A stretch of 62,339 bases of DNA from Desulfosporosinus sp. OT (GTDB lineage: Bacteria > Bacillota > Desulfitobacteriia > Desulfitobacteriales > Desulfitobacteriaceae), in assembly GCF_000224515.1 (NCBI RefSeq), contig NZ_AGAF01000232.1, positions 1 to 62,339 of the forward strand, in the 5' to 3' direction. Below, one piece after another: positions 29,194 to 38,575 of the stretch. The number at the start of each line of letters is the position of its first letter. The first letter of the stretch is position 1. The position numbers and the translations under genes are program-made. The notes beneath the pieces are model-generated. The model searched no databases and was not told the DNA's origin. It was given only the letters and a program-made list of their open reading frames with translations.

Positions 29194-29338
29194 GCTCTAA
29201 TCTCAAACGTCCTGTTTGAGTCATGGCCGTCGGACGCCGCATCTGGCGGGAACCTCGCCCGCTCTCATCAAGCACTTGAGCCGTGATTTGGCCCACGACC
29301 GTAGTGGCTGACCGAGTGTTTCGCGACTGCTCACCCAA

Positions 29339-30739
29339 TTAATATCGTTTCCTAACCGTTGTCGCCCCAATCCCCAACTCATCACGGTACTTAGCAACCG
29401 TGCGCCTGGAGATCCCCATATCTTTAGCCTTTAGAAGTTCAGCTATCTTTTGATCAGAGTAAGGGTTTTTAGGATTTTCTGACGTAATGATATCACGCAA
29501 GGCCAGTTTGATTTCCTCGGTCGTTATACTAGAATCGTTATTATGACCTCGCCCCATGCTATTTGCAAAAAAGAATTTAAATTCGTAAATACCCCGGGGT
29601 GTTTGTACATATTTATGGGATGTGGCTCGACTAACGGTCGATTCATGAACTCCAATTTCCTCTGCAATATCTCTTAACGTAAGCGGTCTCAAATGACGGG
29701 TCCCATACCGAAGAAATTCTGTTTGCCACTTCACGATGGCATTTGCTACTTTATAAAGGGTTAGACGTCGTTGCTCAATGCTGCGAATAAGCCAGGCCGC
29801 CGCGTTCAATTTCTGTTCTACAAATTTGCGGGTGTCTGTACCCTCCTCATGGCTTAAGACATCACGGTAGGCCTTGTTTATCCCTAAGCGGGGTACTGTG
29901 ATGTCATTAACCAGGATAATAAACTCTCCACCTATTTCTTCAATCACGACATCCGGGACGACATAGCGCACCTCTCCGGGAGTGGAAAATCTGAGACCTG
30001 GTTTAGGGTCCAGTTTGCGGACCAGATCGGCCATTTCCTGGACTTGGCACAGCGAAATTTTCAAAGCATGAGCAATTCTTTGCAAACGTCCTGCCGCCAA
30101 ATCTTCAAGATGCTTTAAAAACTCCGGGAACTCCGGCGGATAGTTGCCCAGGAGCGGTAATTGTAACCGAAGACATTCCTCTAGATTTCGTGCTCCCACC
30201 CCTAACGGGTCCAGGGTTTGCACCAAGGCTAGCGCTTCTTCGGCTGTTTCGAGTGAGACATTTGTTTCACGAGCAATATCTTCTAATGACAGAGTTAGAC
30301 ACCCATTGTCATCCAAATTCCCAACAATGTACTCCGCTACGGATAAAGAAGCAGAGACTTTCTGAACATGTAGTTGTTCGAGCAAGTGCTCCAATAAAGT
30401 TGGCGCTGAAGCTATAAAGGGATCAAATCGTTGTTTGTCCTCCACCACCACCCGTTCCTGACGAACACGATTTTCGTCCTGATCCTGAAAATAATCCTGC
30501 CAGTCTACATCCCATTTCTCATCGGCGATACTTTCTTCAGCCACAGGGGGCTCTGCATCCTCTTTACTGTTCATAATTTCTTCTTGAGTTTCCAGCAAAG
30601 GATTTTCCAATAGCTGATCCTCAACATACGTGGCAAGGTCAAGAGCGGACAACTGTAAAATAGTAATTGCCTGACGCAATTCCGGAGTCATAATAAGTTT
30701 TTGAGTTTGCTCTATACTTAGTCCATACCCTAGCCGCAC
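29339..30739 (-). CDS. rpoN: RNA polymerase sigma-54 factor
   Basis: The protein is about 466 residues, with the activator-interacting N-terminus (LSIEQTQKLIMTPELRQAITILQL), acidic linker, core-binding domain, HTH (TLRDIAEEIGVHESTVSRATSHKYVQTPRG) and the RpoN box SRRTVAKYRDELGI. It directs RNA polymerase to -24/-12 promoters with enhancer proteins. A GTG at 30739 after GGGGGG fits the conserved start; the frame extends further up into whiA. It follows whiA directly. Confidence 0.95.
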   Translation of the reverse strand: MRLGYGLSIEQTQKLIMTPELRQAITILQLSALDLATYVEDQLLENPLLETQEEIMNSKEDAEPPVAEESIADEKWDVDWQDYFQDQDENRVRQERVVVEDKQRFDPFIASAPTLLEHLLEQLHVQKVSASLSVAEYIVGNLDDNGCLTLSLEDIARETNVSLETAEEALALVQTLDPLGVGARNLEECLRLQLPLLGNYPPEFPEFLKHLEDLAAGRLQRIAHALKISLCQVQEMADLVRKLDPKPGLRFSTPGEVRYVVPDVVIEEIGGEFIILVNDITVPRLGINKAYRDVLSHEEGTDTRKFVEQKLNAAAWLIRSIEQRRLTLYKVANAIVKWQTEFLRYGTRHLRPLTLRDIAEEIGVHESTVSRATSHKYVQTPRGIYEFKFFFANSMGRGHNNDSSITTEEIKLALRDIITSENPKNPYSDQKIAELLKAKDMGISRRTVAKYRDELGIGATTVRKRY

Positions 30740-30800
30740 CTTATTTCCCCCCACCATCTCTGATTTTAGGTTATCTTCCCATGTGCCTAACTTTAGGGTT

Positions 30801-31736
30801 CTATTTTTTGTTCCTGACTCGTTCCGCCAATTCATCAATCTTCCTCATCCGGTGATTGACTCCTGATTTACCGACTTTTGGCCGCAGCATTTCTCCAAGT
30901 TCTTTTAAACTGGCATCTGGATATTCCAACCGAAGCTCCGCCATGTCCCTAAGTGCGGGCGGCAAAGACTGTAATCCAATCGTATCCACAATAAGTTGAA
31001 TATTTTCCAGCTGGCGCACTGCGGCGTCGACAATTTTATCCAAATTAGCAGTCTCACAATTCACTAAACGATTCACTTGATTCCGGACCCCTTTAAGCAC
31101 TCGAACGTTTTCAAATTCCAAAAGGGCACGGTGAGCTCCTATAAAGCCAATAAACTCTACAATGTGTTCACTCTCTTTGATATATACTACATACCAATGC
31201 TTGCGCATGCTAACTTTGGCCCCTAATTTAAATCGGTTAACCAACTGACATAATGCTTTAGCATGTTGCGCATCATTACTGACAATTTCCAGGTGATATT
31301 CGCCTTCAGGGTTATTGATCGAACCTCCCGCCAAAAAAGCTCCTCGCAAATAAGCTTTTTGATCACAGCGCTTTTTTATAAGGTTAGGAGAGATTCCAGG
31401 ATAAATTTGTCCTGCTTCATCAACCAGGCCCAAGTTTTGTAAGTCTTCTAAGCCCCGAAGATAGATTTTGACTAAATATGAATTATTTTTGCGAAGCCTA
31501 AGTTTACGGCGAACTACGATATCCACCGGACGCTTTAACACATCCTTAGCCAAGCGAAAGATCTTACGTGCAACTGGAGCACTCTCTGTAATCACATTCA
31601 AGGCATACTGTTGATTTGCACTAATTTGGAATGTTCCGTCCATGCGGACCAAAGCCGCTAGTTCTGCTAACTCGCAACAAGATTTCTGACCGCCTAAACG
31701 TGCAAGCTCTTCTTTGGTGACAGCACTAAAGGACAA
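30801..31736 (-). CDS. whiA: WhiA, sporulation/cell-division DNA-binding protein
   Basis: The 311-residue protein has two LAGLIDADG-like repeats (LAALVRMDGTFQIS, AYLRGAFLAGGSINNPEGEYHLEI) and a C-terminal HTH (LGEMLRPKVGKSGVNHRMRKIDELAE). WhiA influences division and chromosome segregation in Firmicutes and sporulation in actinomycetes. It belongs to the conserved rapZ-yvcK-whiA cluster, here intact. Confidence 0.96.
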   Translation of the reverse strand: MSFSAVTKEELARLGGQKSCCELAELAALVRMDGTFQISANQQYALNVITESAPVARKIFRLAKDVLKRPVDIVVRRKLRLRKNNSYLVKIYLRGLEDLQNLGLVDEAGQIYPGISPNLIKKRCDQKAYLRGAFLAGGSINNPEGEYHLEIVSNDAQHAKALCQLVNRFKLGAKVSMRKHWYVVYIKESEHIVEFIGFIGAHRALLEFENVRVLKGVRNQVNRLVNCETANLDKIVDAAVRQLENIQLIVDTIGLQSLPPALRDMAELRLEYPDASLKELGEMLRPKVGKSGVNHRMRKIDELAERVRNKK

Positions 31737-31753
31737 TTTTCCAACCCCCCTTA

Positions 31754-31850
31754 TATCGAGGCACGAGGTTCGACTGGGAACGTTGAAGGTTCGCTATCGA
31801 ACATCTCCATTCGTGCGTCGTGCATCGTACTTCGTGCTTCGCTATTCCCG
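31754..31850. repeat. Repeat family C, TTCG-rich tract
   Basis: The yvcK-whiA gap consists of degenerate TTCGT/GTGCTTCG units (CGTGCGTCGTGCATCGTAC, CTTCGTGCTTCGC) related to tracts at 40511, 40630 and 49886. Confidence 0.6.
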
Positions 31851-33209
31851 GAGCTTCTGAGAGAGCAAATACGCATCAACTAAAGCAATTCTCTCTCCCA
31901 TAGGTTTTAAACGAAAAAGTAACCGCACTAGTTCCTTTGCCAACCGATCTGAATCATGACGAATGACGTCCCCTTCTTGCACTAAATGCGCCTCGAAATA
32001 CTTGGCACCAAGATTTTCGACGTCTTTAGGATCAGTAACGACAGGTACGGCTTCTTCCTTGACATACCTCATTAAACTCGTCGCTGTTACTTCCCCCTTA
32101 TTGGCCAGTACCGCATCAACAAAGTTTGGACCGCAATGGTCCAGAATGGCCCTAAGGTGGTCGGACACACGGTAACCGTCTGTCTCCCCTTTTTCCGTCA
32201 TAACATTACATACATAGACACAAGGTGCCTTTACTTCCCGGATTTTATCTCTGAGGCCTCCTACCAATAAATTGGGTAATACACTTGTATATAGACTCCC
32301 TGGACCCAGAACAATAAGATCTGCCTCCTCAAGGGCCTGCAAGGCTTCAGGCAAAGGGTGACAATCACTTGGTTCCAGGCAAACCCGGTGAATCTTTCCT
32401 TCGGTGTCACGGACCGCTGTTTCCCCTTCAACCTGGGAGCCATCTTCAAATTCCGCCTTAAGCACAATTTGTTCCAAAGTGGAAGGGAATACCTTGCCGC
32501 GGATAGCAAACACTTTACTAATTTTTTCAATTCCTTTTTGAAAATCACCAAACGTATCGGTTAGCCCTGCCAGAAGCAGGTTTCCTAAACTATGTCCTTC
32601 CATTGTTCCGCTTTCAAAACGATATGAGAAGAGCGTGTCCATAATCTCCTCTGTATCTGCCAAAGCGACTAAGCAATTTCGCACATCCCCTGGGGGTTGG
32701 ATACCCATTTCAAGTCGTAATTTCCCCGAGCTTCCACCATCATCCGCAACCGTAACAATCGCCGTAAGATTACAACTGTACTGTTTAAGTCCGCGCAGGA
32801 GAGCAGAAAGTCCGGTCCCCCCACCGACAACGACAATCTTAGGCCCTCTGCGCAAATGATGACGGGCGTAAATCACATCCACGATTCTTCCTTCGTTATC
32901 TGGGAGTACTGATGAAATAATAGAGTAGAGCATGCGTTTAAAACCTAGAATGATAGCAAAGATCCCTAAAGCACTGATGACCACACCGGCCGGCACAGCT
33001 GTGAGCGGTGTACTGCCCGTCACTCGATAGATAACCTCTCTGAACTGTAACTCAGCATAGCCAAGTGCAACTCCGTCATTCATGACTGAAAACCCAGTTG
33101 CGAACAGGAAAATCCCGAGAACGGCCAGGAGAAACCACCGTTTCACTTTCAGATTGGGGTAAAGCCACTTCAGATAGCGTGAAAGTCCCTCACTCATCTT
33201 TGGTTTCAT
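31842..33209 (-). CDS. yvcK: YvcK/gluconeogenesis factor (CofD-like) with N-terminal membrane segments
   Basis: The 455-residue protein has two N-terminal hydrophobic segments (about 25-45 and 75-92) and then the CofD-like fold: VVVGGGTGLSALLRGLKQY, VTVADDGGSSGKLR, LGPGSLYTSVLPNLL. YvcK binds UDP-sugars and is needed for cell shape and growth on gluconeogenic carbon sources. The membrane anchor is a longer form than the Bacillus protein. Its start overlaps the rapZ stop by four bases. Confidence 0.95.
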   Translation of the reverse strand: MKPKMSEGLSRYLKWLYPNLKVKRWFLLAVLGIFLFATGFSVMNDGVALGYAELQFREVIYRVTGSTPLTAVPAGVVISALGIFAIILGFKRMLYSIISSVLPDNEGRIVDVIYARHHLRRGPKIVVVGGGTGLSALLRGLKQYSCNLTAIVTVADDGGSSGKLRLEMGIQPPGDVRNCLVALADTEEIMDTLFSYRFESGTMEGHSLGNLLLAGLTDTFGDFQKGIEKISKVFAIRGKVFPSTLEQIVLKAEFEDGSQVEGETAVRDTEGKIHRVCLEPSDCHPLPEALQALEEADLIVLGPGSLYTSVLPNLLVGGLRDKIREVKAPCVYVCNVMTEKGETDGYRVSDHLRAILDHCGPNFVDAVLANKGEVTATSLMRYVKEEAVPVVTDPKDVENLGAKYFEAHLVQEGDVIRHDSDRLAKELVRLLFRLKPMGERIALVDAYLLSQKLRE

Positions 33210-34099
33210 CGCGCCGTTCCATGTTTCTGATTTTTCAAGGCGTCCCGATGTTTAACACTGATGGCGTAATGACGTTCCTTTAAAAATTGTCCAACCCGTT
33301 CCGCAATGGCTACGGAGCGGTGTTGTCCACCGGTACACCCGATCCCAATAACCAAGTGTGTTTTACCCTCTTTAACATAATTAGGGAGGATGTATTCAAG
33401 TAAGGATAGGTACTTCTCCATGAACTCTTGAGCCATGGGATTGCCAAAGACATATTCCTGGACCAAGTTATGCTCCCCAGTCAGCGGACGTAAAGTCTCA
33501 ACATAAAATGGATTCGGCAAAAAACGCACATCCATGACAAGATCACCGTCCATAGGAATTCCATATTTAAAGCCGAAGGATATCACGGAAACAGCCATTT
33601 GTTCCAGGCCTTGCGCTTTACCAAATAACTCAGCCACTTGACTACGGAGTTGTTGAGAGCTTAACTTGGACGTGTCAATAATATTGTCGGCCCGGATTCT
33701 TAGCTCCTCCAGTTGTAGACGTTCAGCCTGAATGCCATCTAGAACTCGACCACGAGGAGAAAGAGGATGCCGACGCCGCGATTCTTTGTAACGGCGGATC
33801 AACGTTTCATCCGATGAATCCAGAAAGAGGACTCGCAGATGAAAGCCCTCCTTTTCCAAATTGCTTAAGGCTTCACTCAGTGAGGAAAAAAATTCTCCTC
33901 CGCGCAAATCACAAACAATCGCCGCTTTAGAAACCTTGCCTCGGGACTGGGCACAAAGCTCCGCAAATTTCACAAGAAAGGTGGGTGGCAAATTGTCAAC
34001 ACAGAAAAACCCTTGATCTTCAAGACTTTGCATTGCCTGAGTTCTTCCAGCACCAGATAAACCCGTGATGACCACTAGCTCTAATCCTTTTTTATCCAC
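33206..34099 (-). CDS. rapZ: RapZ-family nucleotide-binding protein (YvcJ)
   Basis: The 297-residue protein has a P-loop variant GLSGAGRT (Arg where Lys is usual, a variant I recall in other RapZ proteins), FCVDNLPP, and the C-terminal GCTGGQHRSVAIAE of the RapZ RNA-binding domain. In E. coli RapZ guides RNase E to GlmZ; Firmicute YvcJ binds nucleotides and affects competence. A GTG at 34099 after AGGGGGTGA is chosen; the frame extends to 34141 with no binding site. Confidence 0.93.
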   Translation of the reverse strand: MDKKGLELVVITGLSGAGRTQAMQSLEDQGFFCVDNLPPTFLVKFAELCAQSRGKVSKAAIVCDLRGGEFFSSLSEALSNLEKEGFHLRVLFLDSSDETLIRRYKESRRRHPLSPRGRVLDGIQAERLQLEELRIRADNIIDTSKLSSQQLRSQVAELFGKAQGLEQMAVSVISFGFKYGIPMDGDLVMDVRFLPNPFYVETLRPLTGEHNLVQEYVFGNPMAQEFMEKYLSLLEYILPNYVKEGKTHLVIGIGCTGGQHRSVAIAERVGQFLKERHYAISVKHRDALKNQKHGTAR

Positions 34100-34137
34100 T
34101 ACTTTCACCCCCTGCTCTGATTTTAAATTACGGCTAG

Positions 34138-35328
34138 TCACTTAGCTGATAAAGCCTTTCCAGCTTTCCCCTGAGCACTGGCCAGTGCATCCTCCGGCGA
34201 GACGTTTCCAGCCAGCGAATTTCTCCAGGCTTCATCTTGAAGGGGAATCAACTTCCACTCAGGGGCATCTCCTTCCAAAGCCCAGGCCTTAGTCAAAGCA
34301 CTATTTGCCTGGGGAAAGACACCTTTCTGGACTTCGGGAAGACGATAATATCCCATATTGGCTGGGAGAAGACGTCCAGCTTGCATCAGAGCTCCTTCAA
34401 CTCCCACAGCAAGCAGTGCGCTTTCCACGGTTTGAATCGCTGGCATCATTGCTTCATTTGTCCCAACCACAGAATTTGCAATTCCCAGTGTCGATCCCAA
34501 AAGCGGTTGTCCTGGCCCACTCACCAATTCCACCAACGGCATACTTCCCCAAGGCACATTTTGCCCATTTAAGAGTTTCGCTTGACTCGCTCCCGCTATC
34601 ATGTAGGGTGTTTGCCCACCCGCAAAGGCCGCTAAAGTGTTTGGATCAATACGCAGGACTTTACTACTCTGCCAAGTCAAAAGTTGTTGAAGAAACGCCA
34701 CGTTGCTGGGATCGTTGATAACCGGCTTTCCCGTATTCATCAACTTCCCACCTTGCCCCCTCCACCATGCTGAAAGTGTGGCGGTATCCGCAGCTGTAAC
34801 GGAAACCCCTCCTTTAGTTGAAAAAAGGTCAGCCAAATTGGCAGGGACAGTAGCTGTATCCGTTCTAAAATAAAGCAAAGGAACATCTGTCAACCAAGGG
34901 AGAGCATACTCCACTCCCCCAAATCGGAAACCAGCCAACGTTGCAGGAAAAGCATCCCGATCCAGATATGCTGTAGGCGCTAATGCCCCCTGCCCGTAAA
35001 GTTGGCGAAGGATCTCTCTCGAAGCAATAAATATTTCCGGACCTTTCCCTCCCGCTTCGGCTTGGTAAGAAAAAGCTACAAAGTTTTGTTCCGGCACATA
35101 TTTGAGCTTAATGATCACCTCAGGATGGGTCTTCATGATTGTTTGAATCTGTCCTTGTAAAGCAGCTACCTCAGCCCCTTGTAGGGTATGCCAGACTTCG
35201 ACTACAGCGGGGGCCGGTCCTCCTGGTTGTCCTGTCTGGGGTGTTTTCGTACACCCGGAAACGAATATCAATATAAGTATGCAAAACCAGCTCAATGTGG
35301 TTTTACACAGAAAATTTCGGGAATTCAT
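34138..35328 (-). CDS. Extracellular solute-binding lipoprotein, orphan
   Basis: The 396-residue protein starts with a lipoprotein signal (hydrophobic CILILIFVSGC; the Cys of the lipobox is about residue 26) followed by a Pro/Gly-rich linker. The body resembles family 1 sugar-binding proteins (VEVWHTLQGAEVAALQGQIQTI, YALPWLTDVPLLYFRTD). No permease or ATPase genes are beside it, so it may feed a transporter elsewhere or act as a sensor. GGAGTG precedes the ATG at 35328. It is 38 nt before the chosen rapZ start. Confidence 0.85.
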   Translation of the reverse strand: MNSRNFLCKTTLSWFCILILIFVSGCTKTPQTGQPGGPAPAVVEVWHTLQGAEVAALQGQIQTIMKTHPEVIIKLKYVPEQNFVAFSYQAEAGGKGPEIFIASREILRQLYGQGALAPTAYLDRDAFPATLAGFRFGGVEYALPWLTDVPLLYFRTDTATVPANLADLFSTKGGVSVTAADTATLSAWWRGQGGKLMNTGKPVINDPSNVAFLQQLLTWQSSKVLRIDPNTLAAFAGGQTPYMIAGASQAKLLNGQNVPWGSMPLVELVSGPGQPLLGSTLGIANSVVGTNEAMMPAIQTVESALLAVGVEGALMQAGRLLPANMGYYRLPEVQKGVFPQANSALTKAWALEGDAPEWKLIPLQDEAWRNSLAGNVSPEDALASAQGKAGKALSAK

Positions 35329-35343
35329 GTTACTGCACTCCAT

Positions 35344-37101
35344 TCATTCGTCATACCTGTAGGCCTTCACGCTCCCCTGTTGATAGTGAAAAAGATACCA
35401 GCATGACCCGTTGGATTCCCCAACCTTTAACACATCAGAAGTGAACTGGGCCACTGCCGTGTTGCGATTCCACTGACGTCGGTCCATTTCAACTGACTCT
35501 GGAATCACATTTGCCCAATAACTGGCTCGCCGAATAGTCTCCTGCTTAGTTCTCCACTCCTCTGCTTCCTCCTCAGCCTCCGAGCCAACCTCGAGCCAAT
35601 CAGGAACGTTGCGTGGACGTTCCCACATGTAATAATCAAAACGCAAGGCATCGCGGAGTTTATCCCACAAAACAGCGTCATAAGGTACTGTACTCGCCAA
35701 GAATTCCCAGAGTTTGTCAAACAGGGCTTTACCTGACCATTGTCGGTGAAACCAACCTTCTTGCTGCCAAAACTCTGCAAATTGATCGTAAAAATCAAAC
35801 GGTGTCACAAAGAATTTAAGAATTTCACGCAAGGCATGGGCAAACTTCCTTGAATTATAGTATTTATCGATTAAGTCTTCCATGCGTTGCAATTGAAGTA
35901 TTTCACTATGTGACAAGAACGGGGTTTCTAAAATCGTATAAGGCGGATCTGGGGTGAATAGCAGACCATAACGTTTGCTTTGCAGACGAAGCCCCGACCC
36001 TTTAAGTACTTTTAAAAACCCGAGCTGGAGCATATCTGGTTTTATTAGGTAGACATCGTTAAAAGAGATCCGAAAAGTAGACCAGTTTTCCTCCGGTAAT
36101 CCAGCAATCAGATCAAGGTGCAGCGGTATTTCGAAGCTTTGCATTTCTGGTATGAATTTTTTCCAGTCCTCAAAATTTTGCGGGCGCGCAACAATCTTAA
36201 GTGTCGGTAAATGAGTCGATTGTACCCCAATTTCCAATTGGATTAAACCACGTGGATAATTTCTAAAATAATCCATCCATTCATCATCTAATAGGTCTCC
36301 TGCAATTTCACAATGAACACGAATTCGGTAGGCATCGGGGAGCTTCTCGCTCTCTTCCTGCACTATATTCAAAATCTCCATCGCATGACGCTTATTAGCA
36401 TTAAATGTGCGATCCACAAACTTTATCGTTCCCACACCGCTTTCCAGTAAGTGACGAAACATTCTCCGAAACCGCTCTGGCTCTAAAAATCGAACACCCT
36501 TAAACGTCGAGGACAAGCAATACTGACAGTTAAATGGACATCCCCTAGTTGTTTCAACATAGACAAGACGGCCTGTGAAGTCTTCAATCTCTGTATACGG
36601 AAGCGGGAGATCGTTCAAATCAGGCGATGCTGGTCTAGGAGGATTGACCGTGATTTTACCGTTTTCTGACCAAGCTATACCTGCTACGTGAGAAAGGTCA
36701 CGACCGTTTTGCCATTCGGTAAGTAGCTCTAAAAATGTTTTTTCCCCTTCACCGATAACAAGGGCATCTACTTCTCGATGCTCGCGAAGGAACTCCTCAG
36801 CCTCAAACGATACCTCTGGGCCTCCGATGACGAACCGTGTATCTGGACAAACTGGGTGAAGACGCCTGATCAGCGCTGCTATCTCTTTCATATTCCAAAT
36901 ATAACAGGAAAAGCCAATGACATCGGCCTTGGCTTCATAGATTTCTCCGGCAATTTGATCAAGGTGTTCGTTAATGCTAAATTCCCGAAGCAAAACATCC
37001 GGATAAACTGCGCGAACCTCTTCTCGCAAATAGCGAAGGGCTAGATTCGTATGTACATATTTTGCATTGAGGGCAACCAAAAGAACACGCAATTCTGCCA
37101 C
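35344..37101 (-). CDS. B12-binding-domain radical SAM protein (DUF4080-type)
   Basis: The ~585-residue protein has an N-terminal cobalamin-binding-like Rossmann domain (VLLVALNAKYVHTNLALRYLREEV, VIGFSCYIWN, VIGGPEVSFE), then radical SAM with CPFNCQYC binding the 4Fe-4S cluster, and a C-terminal DUF4080-like region. Members include methylases and uncharacterised enzymes; the substrate is unknown. The start is uncertain: the frame extends to 37224 but would pass through a large hairpin. GTG 37101 or TTG 37092, after AAGGGAAG, are the best candidates. Confidence 0.88.
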   Translation of the reverse strand: MAELRVLLVALNAKYVHTNLALRYLREEVRAVYPDVLLREFSINEHLDQIAGEIYEAKADVIGFSCYIWNMKEIAALIRRLHPVCPDTRFVIGGPEVSFEAEEFLREHREVDALVIGEGEKTFLELLTEWQNGRDLSHVAGIAWSENGKITVNPPRPASPDLNDLPLPYTEIEDFTGRLVYVETTRGCPFNCQYCLSSTFKGVRFLEPERFRRMFRHLLESGVGTIKFVDRTFNANKRHAMEILNIVQEESEKLPDAYRIRVHCEIAGDLLDDEWMDYFRNYPRGLIQLEIGVQSTHLPTLKIVARPQNFEDWKKFIPEMQSFEIPLHLDLIAGLPEENWSTFRISFNDVYLIKPDMLQLGFLKVLKGSGLRLQSKRYGLLFTPDPPYTILETPFLSHSEILQLQRMEDLIDKYYNSRKFAHALREILKFFVTPFDFYDQFAEFWQQEGWFHRQWSGKALFDKLWEFLASTVPYDAVLWDKLRDALRFDYYMWERPRNVPDWLEVGSEAEEEAEEWRTKQETIRRASYWANVIPESVEMDRRQWNRNTAVAQFTSDVLKVGESNGSCWYLFHYQQGSVKAYRYDE

Positions 37102-37195
37102 TTCCCTTCGCTTTAAGTATAGCGGTTTAGGCCCCTTATTGCAATTCTTGTGCCAGAATGCACGAGGGCAAACAAAATAACGGAAACGAGACACC

Positions 37196-37237
37196 CCAAA
37201 GGAGTCCAATGCCTGAACAGGCATTGGACTCCTTTGG
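37196..37237. terminator. Perfect 20-bp hairpin after the deacetylase gene
   Basis: CCAAAGGAGTCCAATGCCTG (37196-37215) is exactly reverse-complementary to 37218-37237, with AA between. It lies 17 nt after the deacetylase stop. No T-run follows on either strand, so it could be an RNA-stabilising or processing stem rather than a classic terminator. Confidence 0.75.
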
Positions 37238-37253
37238 TCATGGACACTGAATT

Positions 37254-38378
37254 TCAGCCCTGGAACCCCCCCGGGAAAAGGATCGGAGCAACTTTCGGCG
37301 TAATTACACCGAAGGAATATCCTTGTTGCTTGAGGTACTGAATAATCTGGGGGAGCGCATCAATCGTTGTGACCTTAGCCCCAGCGTCATGCATCAAAAT
37401 AATGGTCCTCGCTTTACCTGGTACTTGATTTTCCACGTTTTGAACGAGTTGCTCTGCCGGAACAAGAGAAGCGTCAGCGTCTCCGCTACTGACATTCCAA
37501 TCATAGATCAAGTAATCTGCAGCATCGAGTGCATTATAATAGTTGACATGAAAATGGCCCTGAGTTCCACCTGGTGCCCGAACAATTTTGGGACGGACTT
37601 TAATGGTTTTAAAAATAAGTTCTTCTGTCTGTTTAATTTCCGCTAAAAAAGTCTCTGGACTGCGATAAAGCAAATTATAGTCATGGGAATAACTGTGATT
37701 TCCTATCCCTTCCCCTTGCTCATATTCGGCTTTTAAGAGGTCAGGATACTTTTCCACTTGCCTTCCCAATACGAAAAACGTTGCTTTTACACCTTCATCC
37801 TGAAGGATCTTAAGGATACGAGGCGTAGTTTGAGGGTAGGGACCATCATCAAATGTCAAATAGGCAATTTTTTTCGGTTCGACATTAAACGCTCTTACCC
37901 GCATGGCCAGCCCCGGCGCACTCGGTGGAGTACCACTTAAGAGATAATAGGGATGAATCGGGGTCTGAGGCAGAGCCGCTGGGGGCGTGGGCGCAGGATT
38001 ATCATCACTTTCGTCCGCATGAACCGGAGGAAGGATATCATCTTTTTGTTCAGGTATTGGATCAGTCTGTTGTTCGGGTGTTAGTTCTGTCTCTTGTTCG
38101 GGTATCGTTTCAGTGGCTTCAGGTGTTGGTTCAGTTTCTTGTTCAGGTATCGGTTCAGCCTTTTGTTCGGGTATAGGTTCTGTTCTTTGTTCAGGTATCG
38201 GTTCTGGGGTAGGAACCTGCGGGCTTTCTGACCCCGGAGAAGTAGGAGTCTGAAGAGGCCCAGTTGTAGTATCTGCTGTAGAAATCGTCACCGGTACACA
38301 TCCACCTAGATATACGCTTGTCAGAAGCATCAACATCACAACGGTTACGCGCCATCTCTGCCAATGTTTTATCCCCAT
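37254..38378 (-). CDS. Polysaccharide deacetylase lipoprotein
   Basis: The 374-residue protein has a lipobox (LTSVYLGGC), a Pro/Glu/Gln repeat linker (about 50-115), and a NodB domain with TFDDGPYPQTTP (catalytic Asp and metal Asp), NHSYSHD (metal His pair), RAPGG and LMHDA. It likely removes N-acetyl groups from peptidoglycan or another cell-wall glycan outside the membrane. The ATG at 38378 follows GGGGGTGGGCATC. Confidence 0.92.
   Translation of the reverse strand: MGIKHWQRWRVTVVMLMLLTSVYLGGCVPVTISTADTTTGPLQTPTSPGSESPQVPTPEPIPEQRTEPIPEQKAEPIPEQETEPTPEATETIPEQETELTPEQQTDPIPEQKDDILPPVHADESDDNPAPTPPAALPQTPIHPYYLLSGTPPSAPGLAMRVRAFNVEPKKIAYLTFDDGPYPQTTPRILKILQDEGVKATFFVLGRQVEKYPDLLKAEYEQGEGIGNHSYSHDYNLLYRSPETFLAEIKQTEELIFKTIKVRPKIVRAPGGTQGHFHVNYYNALDAADYLIYDWNVSSGDADASLVPAEQLVQNVENQVPGKARTIILMHDAGAKVTTIDALPQIIQYLKQQGYSFGVITPKVAPILFPGGFQG
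38031..38215 (-). repeat. Tandem PEQ-repeat linker in the deacetylase
   Basis: The coding DNA repeats a ~24-bp unit giving xEPIPEQx octapeptides (EPIPEQRT, EPIPEQKA, EPIPEQET and variants with TPEQ). It likely spans the wall between lipid anchor and enzyme domain and may vary in copy number. Confidence 0.85.
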
Positions 38379-38575
38379 GATGCCCACCCCCAATCTAGAT
38401 GTTCGTAGTTCGATATATAATATTTTATTGTACTTGGAATATCAGACCACGAACAAACTCTTAGCTTTGTTTAACTAGAACAGGAATAATAGAATTCAAA
38501 ACTCCATTAGTAAGTTTCTTTAATTGTATTCCCTTATTATTTATAACTGCCTGTCTTCATTTTCTTCAGCTATAT

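Noticed and set aside
29123-29338. 71-aa leftward frame after rpoN
   Set aside because: It is largely made of repeat A sequence and has no credible ribosome binding site or domain.
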